From the NCBI RefSeq assembly GCF_019578655.1, contig NC_063258.1:6803283-6867282 (forward strand): 64,000 bases of DNA. The letters run 5' to 3'. Positions 35,293-47,969 of the stretch are shown piece by piece. A program made the position numbers and the translations under genes. Source of the stretch: Ricinus communis (Eukaryota > Streptophyta > Magnoliopsida > Malpighiales > Euphorbiaceae). The notes beneath the pieces were generated by a model that saw only the letters and a program-made list of their open reading frames with translations, did no database searches and was not told the origin of the DNA. Numbering within the stretch: position 1 is the stretch's first letter; each line of letters opens with the position of its first letter.

Positions 35293-35308
35293 CCTCTATA
35301 TATAGAGG
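35293..35308 (+). promoter_or_regulatory. Pararetroviral TATA box inside a 16-bp perfect palindrome
   Basis: CCTCTATATATAGAGG is a perfect palindrome centred on the TATA box. It is followed by GAG/GAA-rich leader sequence (AGAAGAGAGAAGAAAG), the usual layout of caulimovirid genomic-RNA promoters. Confidence 0.6.
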
Positions 35309-35421
35309 AGTCCTCCAAAGAAGAATGGAGAACTTAGAAGAGAGAAGAAAGAATTCTAGAGAGAGAAGCTCTTCTGTTATCTAGTTCAATACTTATAGGG
35401 AACAAAATGATAAAAAATATT

Positions 35422-35693
35422 ATTAATGGGTGTAATAGGATAGAGTATCCGCGGGTACCTTGCAAGATACCCGTTTAGATAAGCGGGTAGTGGCTACCTT
35501 GTATCCTTATCCGCCTACATAATTGGGTCTGGGTAACGGATATCCGCATGTTCGAACCCGAACCCGACACAGGTAATAAAATTAAATCCCAAATCCGTCT
35601 CAAACTCGTTTACTACCACCCAAATTTTTCCTGATAGGGTTCGATTGAGTCAGGTACCCATAAATATTTGCCAACTGCCATCCCTAGTGGTAT
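35422..35693. repeat. hAT-like non-autonomous element or related repeat (CGGGTACC-rich)
   Basis: It is rich in CGGGTA/TACCCG words (CCGCGGGTACC, ATACCCGTTTAG, GAACCCGAACCC) and ends GCCATCCCTA, as many plant hAT-derived repeats do. The left end is not a clear mirror of the right and I found no 8-bp duplication, so this is a family resemblance only. Confidence 0.35.
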
Positions 35694-35705
35694 CAGACCT
35701 CCATT
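35694..35705 (+). other. Initiator-tRNA-Met-type primer site (degenerate)
   Basis: TGGTATCAGACC differs at one position from the TGGTATCAGAGC primer site shared by caulimovirids and copia elements. It is about 390 bases downstream of the pararetroviral TATA box and 2.6 kb upstream of the copia gag, so either could own it. Confidence 0.45.
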
Positions 35706-38351
35706 GATTAATTTATTCATAATGGTTGTATAATTGTTAATTGATCATAAGCATGCAAATCTGTAATTTCTAGGTTCTTTTAGAGTTTTCGTTTGTTGTC
35801 ATAGCTATACATCAAATTTTTGGGTGATTCTTATTTCATATGAATCCTAAGGGATAAAGCTTATGATTATTGTATTGGTAATTGTTACAGCCACTATTCT
35901 TGAATATTAGATGTTCAAACTTTATTTAAAACAATTTGGAATTAGATTCTTGATGATCAAAGTAAAAATATGCACATACTACCAATCTTAAGGGCTTGAC
36001 ATGTGCATGTATGTATGGGTCTTGATTTGATTTGATTTTGGACAGTAATGAATATGATTTAGAAGAAGAATAATGAACCTTTAGGTTTCTAGAAATTTAA
36101 CGTTTGATTTTCATGAACACCATATATGCACACAGCATATAAATCAAGTGTTGATTTGATGAGTTAGATGCATAGTATGGATTACTTGTTGGAATTCGGC
36201 ACATGTGTGGTTCTTAATCTAATGGAGAGTCTTTTGAGAAGAACATCAGATATAAGATCATGCATTCTTGAAGCTATTTTGAAGGTTGATTTGAATCTTG
36301 ATCATATTTCTTGCATAATTGCTTTGTTTCTTGATGATAGCCATGTGAATCTTAATTACCTTGAATTGTTTGATAGAAAATTTGATTTTCTTAATGATGG
36401 ATCTTGATGAATCTTGATGATGGATCTTGATGAATTTAATTAATTCCAAAATTAATGTGATAATTAGCCTTATTAGATCTTTAAATCTTATCAAGTAAGG
36501 AGTGTCCTTGTTTTTAGGGAATTCTAGATGATGTATCCTAGTTGACATGTGACTCATTGTCTTAAGACTATCCTAGTTGTCTTAGCATTATAATTACTTG
36601 TCCTCATATAATTAGGAGACTAATTAAAAGGTTATTTTAATTAATACAAGTACTATAAATCCTCTAGGACAAGGATTTATAATTTTAGAATCCTAGTTGG
36701 GTAAGAGTTTGACTTTTGTCCTAAAATTTAGACATGGTAAAAAATTTAAGGACTTAAAAGGGAATTTTATTTTATAAATTTGATTTAATTAAATAAAGTT
36801 TCTCATTTTTTTTATTAATTTAGGACTCATGTCTTAGTGTCCTAATATGACTAGGTTGTTTGTCTTAATTAAGACATAAGTTTGACTTTATATCTTAATA
36901 TTTGACTTTATGTCCTAATTGGACATAAAATTAAAATTAAGGATATTTGAAAGAGAATTAGTTATTAATTAATCTGATTTAATTAATTTTAATTCTCTAT
37001 AACTTTCTTCAACTAAGATTGAATCTTGGTTTCTTAGTATGACTAAGATTAGTAAAGTTTGTTTGGTCAAAGATTGACTTTATGTCCTCTTTTTTTGTTT
37101 TGGCCGAAAATTACACTCTAAAATATGAAATTTTTTTATTTTTGAATATTGATTTAATTATTTTGAATTTTCATACTTCATTTAGTCCTAATTGCATGCA
37201 ATGCTCAAATAACTTGATTTGTGCTATCTTGATTCTTTTATATGCTTTATATAATATGATATATTTGGCATATGATGGATGGTTATAGACTATAAACACC
37301 AATGTGATTGTGTTGAATGGTAGAATGTTTTGATTTGATATTTTTGAAATAAGGACTGTGTTCCTTGCCTTTTTCTAAATTTCTCTAGGTCGTAAAATTC
37401 TTTTCTCATCTAACTCTCCTTAAATGCAACTCAAGGTTTCTTTAAATTTTATAGAAATGTTATATATAGTTTTAAATTAGTTAGATAGAATTTTATTTTA
37501 TCATCCGGATGGAGATATGGCACCAAATGGAGATGAAGGGAATATTACTTCAAGAATTGAAGGTCATAAAGACAATACCTAGGCTTTGACCATCTAGTTA
37601 TCTTCGATGACTCAAGATAACTAGTTTAGAAAGTACATAATCATCCATAGTATGTTGGCATGCTTAGCTTATATTATATATGTGATATATAATATATGCA
37701 TGATCATTGCTAAAGTATAAAACTTGTACATTTGATATTTGTATGTTCATGTCAAAGCATGAGACCTTAATCACTGCTTAATAATAAATATCTCATTCAA
37801 TATTAAATCATATGTTAAGAACATGATTAAGTTGCCTTCCATAATTAAAATAGGAACGAGAGCCTTATTCATGGGTCCATTTGTTGAGCAAACTCAAGGT
37901 TGCCTATTACCTGCATGTGTTATCTATTTTAATTGATGGGTCTTACTTAGTTATCTTATATAATTCGGATGCGCAAAGCCTTGATTAATATGAAGATAGA
38001 GGCATGAACTCGGTGAAACATATATGATATTTAGAACATCATAATATATGTTCAGACAAACGTTGTTATCGCCTAATTGATCTAGAAGTTTTATAGAGAT
38101 ACAATTGACAAATAGTTGTCTACCTAATTTATTTTAATATAGTTTGTTAAGCAAACTCAAGGTCATATTAAAATTGATGGGATTCTAGCCTGCTAGGATA
38201 ACTAAATTGTTAGCATTCTGAATTAATAGTGAGGGCTATTAATTTGTATTGAAAATAGTGGGAGTTAAGTAACTAGTTGTAAGACCTTTAAGTAACTTTA
38301 ATAAGTTAACTTATATTCATTTATCTTTATATTATAAGGTTGTAAGAAAAG
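35706..38351. mobile_element. AT-rich leader/LTR-like DNA of the copia element
   Basis: No gene. It has a short tandem GATGGATCTTGATGAATCTT at about 36400-36435, a TATA-like ACTATAAATCC at about 36652, and a leader-like stretch before gag in which AGCAAACTCAAGGT occurs twice (about 37888 and 38151) in similar contexts. I could not define LTR ends. Confidence 0.35.
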
Positions 38352-39202
38352 ATGAGTTGCAATCTATCTTTGCATAGTATCCTTGATACCAACAAGCTTA
38401 CTGGGCCGAACTTTCTTGATTGGCATCACAATGTGAGAATTGTTCTCAAACAAGAAAAGAAGCTTTATATGCTAGACACATCTCCGTTGTATCTCCCTGC
38501 TAAAGATGCACTCGAGGAGGTGGTCCAAAAGTACAAAAAGCGTCAAGAAGACGATGACCAAGTTGTTTGTGTGATGTTAGGAAGTATGACTTCTAAATTA
38601 CAAAGACAACATAAAAATATGAAAGCTCAAGCTATCATCTTACATTTGAAAGAAATGTTTGATGAGCAGTCAAGGATTGAAAAGTATAAGATTTGAAAGG
38701 AATTGTTCCGATGCAAGATGGCCGAAGGTGCATCTATGAATGCACATGGACTAAAGATGCTTGGATATATAGAACATCTATGGCGTCTTAGTTTTATGAT
38801 GGACCATGAATTAAATATAGACTTAATTTTACAATCTGTACCTGAAATTTTTCACAGTTCGTTATGAGCTTTCATATGAATAAGTTGGATACTATGATAC
38901 CCGAACTTATTAATATGTTAAAGACTACGGAGGGCACCATAAAGAAGCAAAAGGGAGTAGTTATAATAGTAAAACATTCTAAGGCTGCTAAGAGTAAGTC
39001 TAAGAAGAAAAAGGGAAAGAAAGTCCATAAGCCTAAGAAAGGCTTAAAGGCTATTGGAGGTCTTGACAAGGATAAAGGAAAGTATCACCATTGTGGGAAG
39101 AAAGGACATTGGAGAAGGAACTGTAAAGCTTATCTCGTTGCTTTGAAGGATATGAAGCAAGAACAAGCTTCTAATTCTGAAAGAAGGAATAGACTGGCTT
39201 AA
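38352..39202 (+). pseudogene. Copia-type gag (UBN2) with degenerate zinc knuckle
   Basis: LTGPNFLDWHHNVRIVLKQE and KAQAIILHLKEMFDEQSR are the gag-polypeptide of Ty1/copia elements, the nucleocapsid precursor. The first block runs from ATG 38352 to a TGA at 38694-38696. A frame change and a second block (38864-39202) give a Lys-rich stretch and HCGKKGHWRRNC, whose first zinc-binding Cys is Tyr. The protein stops at TAA 39200-39202, before any integrase. Confidence 0.7.
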
Positions 39203-41079
39203 AGGCAATTGTTGACATTTAGTTTATTTATTAATTTTATTTTTCTTATTTAGAATTTAATAATTGTTATTAATTCTTTTTCTCGAATAATTGTTGATTA
39301 TTATTTCATTCAATAATATTTGGCAATTGTTGCCTTATTTAGTTAAATGATTTATGTTTTTAGAATACCATAAAAAAGGTTGTATAAAAGTAAGAGAAAT
39401 AAAACCCTATTATAAGAGAACTAAAGAAATCCTAAATAGGCATAAGAATTATATTATTAATATTAAGATAAATAAGTAACATAAATAAGTTATGTAACTT
39501 ATAAACCTCATGAAACCAATATTATAATCAGGTTGTTTTTATGAAAGACATGCAGAAGTCCTAAGTGATACATGGGATGTATGCTTCTTTTAGGAAGAGT
39601 TACAATAAAGTATCATATCAAGATTAGATAATGATATAGAATACTTGGATTATCATTAGAATGTCTATAATTTGCAATTATCCAAATTGATAAAGTTTCA
39701 TAAGATGATGAGACTCAACTTTATGAGACATAGTTATATCAATAAAGAGTGTTGCAAGCCTTCTCATAGGATATATACTCTTGTAACTATTAACTCCAAT
39801 ATGTTCCATTTATGATAAATGATCATAATAAAATCTATATGGGATATAGACTAGTATATGATGTTTAAGAGAAACATACACAATTAGACAAAGCCAAAAA
39901 GCTTGATTTAATAAATGTAAGTCTGTGAGATATCCAAAAAGGATTTTAGAATATCAACACTATCATACTCTTGAAATAAAAGTGTTTGTTTTGGAATAAA
40001 TTTTCTTTCAAGAAAAAGAGTTTTCTGAAAGAAGCAGCGGAATTTTGATAGATCTTGATAGAGATCAAGATAAACAAACTAGCATTAAAATAGAACGTAG
40101 CTTGAAGGTGTTTAGCATAAGATGCACAACCTTAAGTTATTCATATACAAAACTGTTGGTATGTAGTAGGATACGACATATTTATAAGAAATAAAGATCT
40201 CTTATAGAATATGTAATTATATCTCTATTACATTAAGAACTAATGTTTAACGTTAACTCTTAAAGTTGGATCAAGCCATAAGATTCTATTGTGGATACCA
40301 TATTGTTTAACCAAGTAAAGACTATGGTGGACCCACCTAAATGGATTAGATCTATTAAGGTGTAAGTAAGTACTTTGAAAAAAATTAATATAGAAGTCTT
40401 TACATAAAGTTTGAGCAAAGAAAACTTAATAAGTTACATACTTAATCAAAGGGTTGATTAGTAATGTAGTTATAAGTATCAATCCAAATAGAATAAACAA
40501 GTGTATATGAAGGAGTTAGTGGGAGTACAACAATGTTTCCTATTGTATATTGCGGACATATAGATAAAGGAAAAAGTGACAAATCCTTTATCATGAGTCT
40601 ACCAAGACTTATAAATCCATAAAGAGTTAGAACATGCAGTCTACTTCCTAGGATTGAGATCTATAGAGATGGATACTTCAAACTGCACAAATGTTGTAAA
40701 TTTTGAGTACATAGACACATGTGTTAAAGGAGTTTAACATAGAAGAATCAAAGAAAGATTATTGGCGATGTCTCATGACAATATCTCTTTTCAAAGATAT
40801 GTGACATAAACGCTCATTAAGGAAGAGGTTATTAATAAAATAATTTATGCAAAAACATAATATTCTAGATGTGGATTGTGAATCATATAGAATAAACTCA
40901 CAAGATAGATTCAATTCATTTTTATAAGGAAAACATGAGTTTTGGAAAGAGTTCCAAAATGATCATTCTTACGACTTGAGCTCAAATAAATATCATTATA
41001 TTTGAGGCAATATATGAGAGATATTTGATTCTTAATATTATGTTTCAAGAATAAGGTGTGGTTCTTAAGTATTGTTGAT
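39203..41079 (+). mobile_element. Decayed copia-derived DNA with faint RT trace
   Basis: No intact gene, dense with stops. Around 40640-40700 a reading CxLLPRIEIYRDGYF-like (with YFLGIEIYRD in frame) resembles the copia RT segment after the catalytic box. The rest is AT-rich and not assignable. Confidence 0.35.
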
Positions 41080-42330
41080 CTATTGATGTCCTTTATTTTT
41101 ATGTTCTGTTTATTTCCTTTTTATTTATTTATTTCTTTGTTGCCCATTTGTTGTGTATAAGGAATTGGGCTCAATATTTGCCATTCAATTGGGCCTTAGC
41201 CAAACTTTTTTAGATTTGAGCACATTAGTCTTTTAGTTATTAGAAATAAGCTTGTAATTGTGTTTTAGTTACTTTTTTCTTTTTCCTTTTTCTTTAAGGA
41301 CTAATAATTTAGTTTTAATAAGATAATAAATCCATAAAATATTCCAATTAATCTTTCAACTTTAATAAGGATTAGAACTCTTGAGATTTGCTCTATAAAT
41401 AGAATCCTCTCCAACCACCCCCCCCTTTAGATTTTGTATTCTTTCTACTTTTGCCATAGCCAAGAGTTCTAAGAAAACTCATTTATAATGTTCCTTCTTT
41501 ACTATGCTTATCACCACTTAGAACTAGGCATAGGTCAAAACTATCATCCCCACATCCTAAAATATCACCCACACACATTCAATTAAGTATGGGAAGCGAG
41601 ATTTTTCCCAACCCTACTCATCACCTCTTAGAAGTTGGATGCCATGCTATAAGAAGAGAAATTTATGCGATCCAAGGCTAGAAGAGTTTACTGCCATGTT
41701 AGCTTATTGAAGGGCATACCCTAAGCTCAATTAATCTACCTTCTCTTTGGAGGAAATAGTGGAGAATAAACGCTAGGAAAGAGCTTATGAAGAGAAATAT
41801 CTTTATAAAGACAATACTTAGGATGAAGCTACCAAATAATAATATATAGAGTGATCCTAGTGAACCTAGTGATTGGGAATGGAGAGAAGCCATTCCTCCT
41901 ACTCCAAGTCCTCGAGGACACCTTAAGAACCATGGTCATCTCATCTCAACATCAAAAAGAGGATGAGAATGTATAAGGAAGGTTGAGTAACCTTCTATAG
42001 TTAAGAGAGGGAGAGGATATCCAAGGAAGTCATTGTAAAGTGAAAAAATATTAGAATTGGAATAATGTTTAGATTAGTAATTTTAGTTAACTAGTTTTCT
42101 GTTAATTATTTTATTTTCTTTTGTTTAGGGTTTCATTCAAATCCTTAGATTTTTGTTAGTTTGTTTTCTTTATCAATGAAGCTTAGTTCTTTTTAGTTCA
42201 ATGTTAATTATTATTCTTTTCATTTATTTTGGTTTTTATTTTATTTTTACTAAAATAAGGAATGAGATGATTGATTTGATGCTTAAGTTAAGGAAAGCTT
42301 AAGAAACAAAATTCATAACTACATCAAACG
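41080..42330. other. Unrecognised LTR-like stretch with TATA box
   Basis: No supported gene. CTATAAATAGAATCC at 41393-41407 and a C-run at 41418-41426 look like an LTR promoter and leader. Further on, DWEWREAIPPTPSPRGH is readable near 41872, suggesting old coding sequence, but I recognise no family. No partner LTR was found. Confidence 0.3.
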
Positions 42331-42773
42331 GGAATCGACACAGCTATGTCACTAAGCCGTCTGGACTTATGAAATATACCGAAGAAAATTGAACCTACAT
42401 AGGGAGGTCACACGCCCATGTCTCCCCGTGTAACATGTGAATAAAGACTACTTTGACATGGGGACCTCACATGCCCATCTCACGCAGCTGTGTGACATAC
42501 TACGAACAACCAAAGCTAATCCATTTCACATGGGGAGGTTGCACGGCCATGTCCCTCCCGTGTGACTTCAAAAATTCAAAATACTAAATGGGTCAAAAAC
42601 ACCATATAAGGAGCACATGGTTGTGTCTCTTCCCATATCACGTTATAAAATAGTTTTATAAATAGCATTTTCTTCACTTTTTCCTTACAAAACCCTAGCT
42701 TTCATTTCTTTTCTTCAAATTTTCTCTCAACATCCTTCTTTTCTTCTTCTTTTCATGCCCTCCAAACACGATT
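42331..42773 (+). promoter_or_regulatory. LTR-like GC-motif cluster and TATA upstream of Athila 2 env-like ORF
   Basis: Repeated CACACGCCCATGTC, CACGGCCATGTCC and CCGTGTGAC words lead to TTTTATAAATAGC at about 42654-42666 and then a CT-rich leader, 190 bases before the MGPKK start. The composition matches the 3' LTR of this element (45730-46020). Confidence 0.45.
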
Positions 42774-44280
42774 TTGATCTCAAAACCCACCATAAACACT
42801 CATATTTCTCACTTTTCTTCATCTTTTTGGTCATTATTCTTTTTTATCATGGGTCCTAAGAAAAGTGCATCCAAGAAGAGAACCTCCTCTCAAGTTCCCT
42901 CCAAACGCCCAAGGAATGGAAGTTCTTCCTCTCAAGCATCACCTTCAACTGCCCCCTTAGTCTCCTTCAATTGGAACCATCCTTTGGTCCAATTTAGTGA
43001 CAACGTATCAAGGGCTCGCTTCAAAAATATAGCGAACAAGAAGTTCTCACCTACGCGTCACTTTGATTGGGACTTCATGTGCTCCATTAGCTTTGAAGAG
43101 CAATTGATGGGGTAGGTCAATCAACCGGCATGGATGAAATTTTTTAAAATTTTGGAACCTGCCTATAAATAGATCATACTTGGATTATATGGGAAAGATG
43201 ATCAAATTTTTGATTGGGGAGGAAGTATTATGACATTTCCATTAATGAGTTTGCTATTGCGATAGGCATCTACACAAAGGAAGAGGTAGCATCTGATGAC
43301 TATTCTAATGCACCTATTAAATTCTTTGGTAATCGTACTCTTGAGGTGTTTGGGTGAAATTAGCACCTAATACGCCTAGGTATGTTACCTCTAAGTCTAA
43401 GGCATATGCTTTTGAGTCTTTCACTCTGCGATTTCTGCACTTATTATTGACTACAACTATAATGGGTAGAGATAAGAATGGTGAGCATTGTGCCTAATAG
43501 GATTTGTTTTATTTGATGTGTTTTCAAGAAGGGATTTGGTGCAATGTTGTATTATGTTTATTAGTGCATTCGGTTGAACATGCAAAGAAGTTAGATAAAG
43601 AATGTTTATGTAGGGGCATATACATCACAAGGCTAATGAAGAATCTAGGTATTTTCGATGGGCTGTCCGCAATGAGCTTAGACAGTTTTCCTAAGTTGAT
43701 GGGTCTAAAAACTTTGCATTGGATGGATAAGGATAAGTAGATTTTGCATGTCATACCCCCTTCCGCTAGATGACTTCCAATTTGATTTACCAACTAAACC
43801 ACCAGCCTTCACCACGAGTACTTCAGGTGCATCGGCTAACTCCTCGACCGATTGACCTTTTTTTATATGTTCATCCTCTACCTAGTGGAGGTGAACTATA
43901 CAAGGACTTGATGGCCTACAATTATATTTGGACGGATGAAAAATAAGAAGCCTACCAAGTTTGAGCAGTAAATTTGTAGGCTTAAAATATGCTTCAATGT
44001 CAAGATAACAAGTTGCTTCTTAATCAAACTCAAATGTTGGGTATGCTCTAGAACCAATAAGAAATGATGAATCATTAACAAATGACTATAGATTGGCTCT
44101 AAGACTCGATGATACACCATTAGCAGTCGCAAGAGTATACCATACCGAGGCCTTTATTGAGCTTTTATCAAGCGTATCAATTACAATTGGATGATGGATC
44201 CAGGGTATATGATGTTAATCCTAAGGATAGCGATGAGGAGGAGGACACCGATGAGGATGATGGTGGAATGGAGGGTTGAG
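42774..44280 (+). pseudogene. Athila env-like ORF, element 2, degenerate
   Basis: The likely start is MGPKKSASKKRTSSQ at 42850, a basic Ser-rich N-terminus, followed by HPLVQFSDNVSRARFKNIAN and RHFDWDFMCSISFEEQLMG to a TAG at 43113-43115. Later blocks are GIWCNVVLCLLVHSVEHAKK and GIYITRLMKNLGIFDGL (43504-43740), the ring-end segment typical of this ORF. The C-terminus is acidic (DSDEEEDTDEDDGG-like, about 44230). It is broken by several stops and is the equivalent of 7676-9220 and 20920-24106. Confidence 0.6.
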
Positions 44281-45555
44281 TGTTCATTTTATTTTTATAA
44301 TCTATTGACCAATCTGGTTTGATTTACTTTGTTTTAGTTTTAATTTATTTTTCAAATTTCATTTGATTTCTGAATTCCTTATTCTTAAGTACATTATTTG
44401 GTTTTATTTAATTTTATTTTGGATATTTTCTATTTTAGTTTGTTGTTGTGACTGGATGGCTATAGTTTGCTTTTAGCTTTGTCACATTTTCGCTTTATGA
44501 TAGTTACACAGATGCCTCATGGACTGAATCTGGAATTTGAATTATGCAAATCATTTCAATTCAAGAAATTCCTTTATTTCTTTTTGTTTTCTATGGTAAA
44601 TGCAAACACATTGAGGACAATGTGCCCAATAAGTGTGGGCGAAGGGTTTCTAATGTTTATTATCTATTTTTATCTTTTGGCATTTGATTTTCTTTACAAG
44701 CCTATTGAATTTTTTCAATATGTTATGACTTATTCTCTCTCGAATACATAGGTTAAAAATAATATGGGTAACCATTCATTGAATTACAATTTAGTTAATT
44801 TGATATTGATTTGAGAATTGAACTTAACTTTCTTGCTAGGGCTTTTAATTGGTAGTTGTTGCATGATTATTTTACATTTTGAAACTTTAGTTATATTTAT
44901 GAGCTTTTTTCAAGCTTCTCTTAATTTTGTTGAGTAGACACATTTATTACCCCTTTGTACTTTCTCATTCTTTTTTTGTCTAAAAAGTATATAAGAAAAT
45001 CAATTAAGTGCTCCATTCCTATATTCTAAAAAAGGGTCCAATGTAAAAAGAAGTGATAAATCAAAAAGAAACCAGAGAATATGAATAGTACTTTGGATTT
45101 GTGACTCTAGTTGAGTAATCGGGAATCGGCATTACTAATGTTTACACTTACGTCAAAAGGTTAGAATGACAATTTCAAATATGTTTGGACTTCGCAAAAA
45201 ATAAAAATAATAGGAAAATTTAAGTACTTGTTATCCATGACGAATTTATTTTATATTTAGGGGGAAAATCCTTATTATCTCTTTAAAGCCTTGAATTGTT
45301 TGGAAAGAATGCTCATTTTCCTAACTTTAAATGTAAGGTTTTTAATTTCTTTGCTTCTTATTTTGAGATTCCCCTAGTTTGTGTTTTTTCGTTCCAGGAT
45401 CGGCTTTTGGCTAATGATTATAGGTTGTATTATCATAAATGATCAACTTCTAATTATTCATTGTCTATTTGTTGGCGAGAGAGTTTATCATTTCAATTTC
45501 TTGATGTTATTCAATTTGCTTGAGGACAAGCAATTGGTCTAGTGTGGGGGAATTT
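44281..45555 (+). other. Athila 2 3' non-coding region with two polypurine-like cassettes
   Basis: No gene. TTGAGGACAA at 44611 is followed 20 bases later by AAGTGTGGGC, and TTGAGGACAAG at 45520 is followed 20 bases later by AGTGTGGGGGAA, the terminal polypurine tract. The intervening DNA is AT-rich. Confidence 0.55.
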
Positions 45556-46035
45556 ACTAACTGCTAAAAGAACTTAGTATTGAGCTCTATTTTATATTGG
45601 TTTTACCTTCAATTGAACTTTATTTATTTATTTAGAGCTTGGTTTTTAGTTCTTTAAGACATTTTGAAGATATTAAATGTCAAGGAGGCGATTGGAATCG
45701 AAAAGCATGAGAATCGAGCAAAGAAAATATATTTTTACCCATCTTTGAAGTTCCGCACGGGCATGACATGGAAGCTATTTTCCCCGTGTCACATTTTGAA
45801 GCAAAATGATCAAAGTGGTAAAAAGTTTTCATACTGAAACGGGGAGCACACAATCGTGTGGCTTGCCTATGTAGGTTGACAAAATAGGCAAGTTTCAAAG
45901 AAGCTCATGCGAGAAGATGGCACACCCGTATGCCTTCTCATGTCACCTAGTCAACATTGGCCAAAGATCCATGAGGTTCACACGGGAAGCCTACTCGACC
46001 GAGTGACCCTCCCGTATGACCAAGAAGAAGAATTC
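45556..46035 (+). repeat. Athila 2 3' LTR fragment
   Basis: It begins right after the polypurine tract and contains the CACGGGC/CCGTGTC motif cluster (45755-46015). It ends against minus-strand Tat RT sequence at about 46035, well short of a full Athila LTR, so it is truncated. The precise break is uncertain. Confidence 0.5.
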
Positions 46036-46730
46036 AAATGATGAAAATGCTAAGGATGTGATAGTCAACTACATTGAAGAAATTGGTTTTTATTTGCTTA
46101 ACGAACTCCTTTCAGATCTTCTTTGTCCATTCCGGCCTCAGCCTTCTCATTTTCTACTTGATTGGCTTAATATATGGATGAGCTAAGATATGGTGCTCTT
46201 CTATCTTCTTGTCTAACCCTAGCATGTTGTCATATGACCAAGCAAATACTGATTTTCTCTTTTCTAACATTTGTTTTTCAAATTCTTTCCTCTCCTCAAG
46301 AGTTATATCATTACCAATCAAAATATGTCTTGGACTTTCATATATGCCTAAATTAAATGAATCAATTTAAATAGAATTAATTTCAAACATGCACATGTCA
46401 TGATCATTAAAATGCACATTATCATCAACAAAGACATCACACAAGTAAGTAAAGTTAGAGCTCATGTCATTAACTATAGAAGTAAAAAAGACATCATCTT
46501 GATAAAGACCAGACCTTATTACATCAATTTCTTCATATAATACATCAATTATATTCTCCTCAACTAGAGCAACTAAACCCTGCAAACTCAGATTCTCTAG
46601 CAAGTAGATGAATTCCTCCAGCTTTAGCTCTTCGACCTTGCTTGTGACTTTATTTCGAACATCCCTGATGCTCAGTTCAACCATCCTGTCGATAATCAAA
46701 CTTTTGAAGATCTTAAATCCCGACACCTTA
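46036..46730 (-). pseudogene. Tat/Ogre pol: protease-RT linker and RT start
   Basis: On the minus strand the linker (46726-46367, open) is followed by VFAWSYDNMLGLDKKIEEHH at about 46253, the typical Tat segment before RT, then RRLRPEWTKKI and NVVDYHILSIF. In-frame stops occur, and the sequence is lost at about 46035 before the RT catalytic region. Confidence 0.65.
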
Positions 46731-47156
46731 GTCCAGCTCGGGCATAGAGAGTTTTACCCTTTGTTTTGCCCTCATCTTTATCCTCATGGTATGCTAGGCC
46801 ATGTCAAGTCTTTTATCCTCTGTAGTCTGACATCTTTATAATTATCTGGTGATTCTTCCCCAGCCCCATTCCAGGCATGAAGTTCATTTTCTTGAACATG
46901 GTTGCCAACTTTGAATCCATATAATCCTCATAGAGGACAGCAACTTGAAATGTAGTCGAGGCATTAAGCTTCTTAGCAGCTTCTTGAATAGCCGAGATGA
47001 CCTTGAGACCTTCAACAGTGATAGTGATAATTTTTCCTTTATAAGAGTATTTAACCTTCTAATATGCAGTGGAAGGAACTCCTCCTAGGGCATGAAACTA
47101 TATCCTATACAATAACAAAGCAAAAGTTACTGAGATATCCAAATAATAAATTAATA

Positions 47157-47420
47157 CTAAGATTTTATAGGACCTATCTTTACTAGTGCTGAGAAGCTCC
47201 CTTTCATGTCTCTTTTGGTCTCATTATAGGCTCTTATGACCATGTTATATGGCTTCAGATCTTTTGTAGTCAACCCTAGTTTAGGAAGTATGCGAGAAAG
47301 ACAAACATGAATGTCTGACCCATCATTTATCATCATATAAGGAGTCCTTCTCCCTTTCACTTCAGCCGCAATGTAGAGAGCCTTGTTACGGTCCCTTCCT
47401 TTTTGTGGGAAATCTCATTT
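47157..47420 (-). pseudogene. Tat/Ogre aspartic protease
   Basis: On the minus strand, MMINDGSDIHVCLSRILPKL then RAYNETKRDMKGSFSALVKIG are the Tat-lineage protease strands. The catalytic DG is in an NDGS context. The domain is open over 67 codons from 47360 but has stops on either side. Confidence 0.65.
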
Positions 47421-47969
47421 GGGAAAGTGATCATCCCGGTGGTTTTGTTAGTTACCGTTTTGATCATTTCCTCAAGGGTAGTTATTGTGCCTATGGTGAT
47501 GCTGGACAAGGCTTGAATCAAAGCCTTCCTATGGTCTTATGAGTGCATTAACAGCTCCCAAATATCAGCTCTCCTCTTCTTATGGCTCTTTCTCGACCTG
47601 CTTCAACTTGTGTGCCCCTCTGTCATTGCCTTTAACTTTTAACTCAGCTTCTTTATCAGAATCACTATCTGCCCAAATATCCTTAGCATCATTGATGTGG
47701 ACTTCACACTCATCTATTCTTAGCATTGTTGTCATGGACTTCACACTCATCCCTAGAACTGTACCAGATATCAATAGGCATGAGCGACTTATTTTCACCC
47801 TCATTCCATACTTCCAAGAAGGCAAGAGTAACCCGTTACCTATCCAATCCCCAACCACTCGACACAATATTCTTAATCCAAATGTCAGTAAAATAAGGTC
47901 TCAAATATCGAACCTTGAAGTCAAATTTATTGAAAGGCTACCCTAACAGGTCTTTACACTAATCTTGAG

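Larger units (their letters stand above)
27941..35420 (+). mobile_element. Endogenous pararetrovirus (Caulimoviridae, petuvirus/florendovirus-like), decayed
   Basis: One plus-strand unit has the gene order of Caulimoviridae polyproteins: movement protein, coat protein, CCHC knuckle, protease, RT, RNase H, then a second reading frame and a TATA-bearing non-coding region. There is no integrase and there are no LTRs, which separates it from gypsy elements. Stops and frameshifts are scattered throughout, and the protease and RT catalytic boxes are altered. The left end is cut inside the movement-protein frame, joined to a truncated LTR without visible target duplication. The family assignment is by motif recognition only. 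Confidence 0.8.

Noticed and set aside
35694..41079. A complete copia retrotransposon starting at the TGGTATCAGACC site
   Set aside because: I could not find paired LTRs or a target duplication, and the primer-like site may belong to the pararetrovirus.
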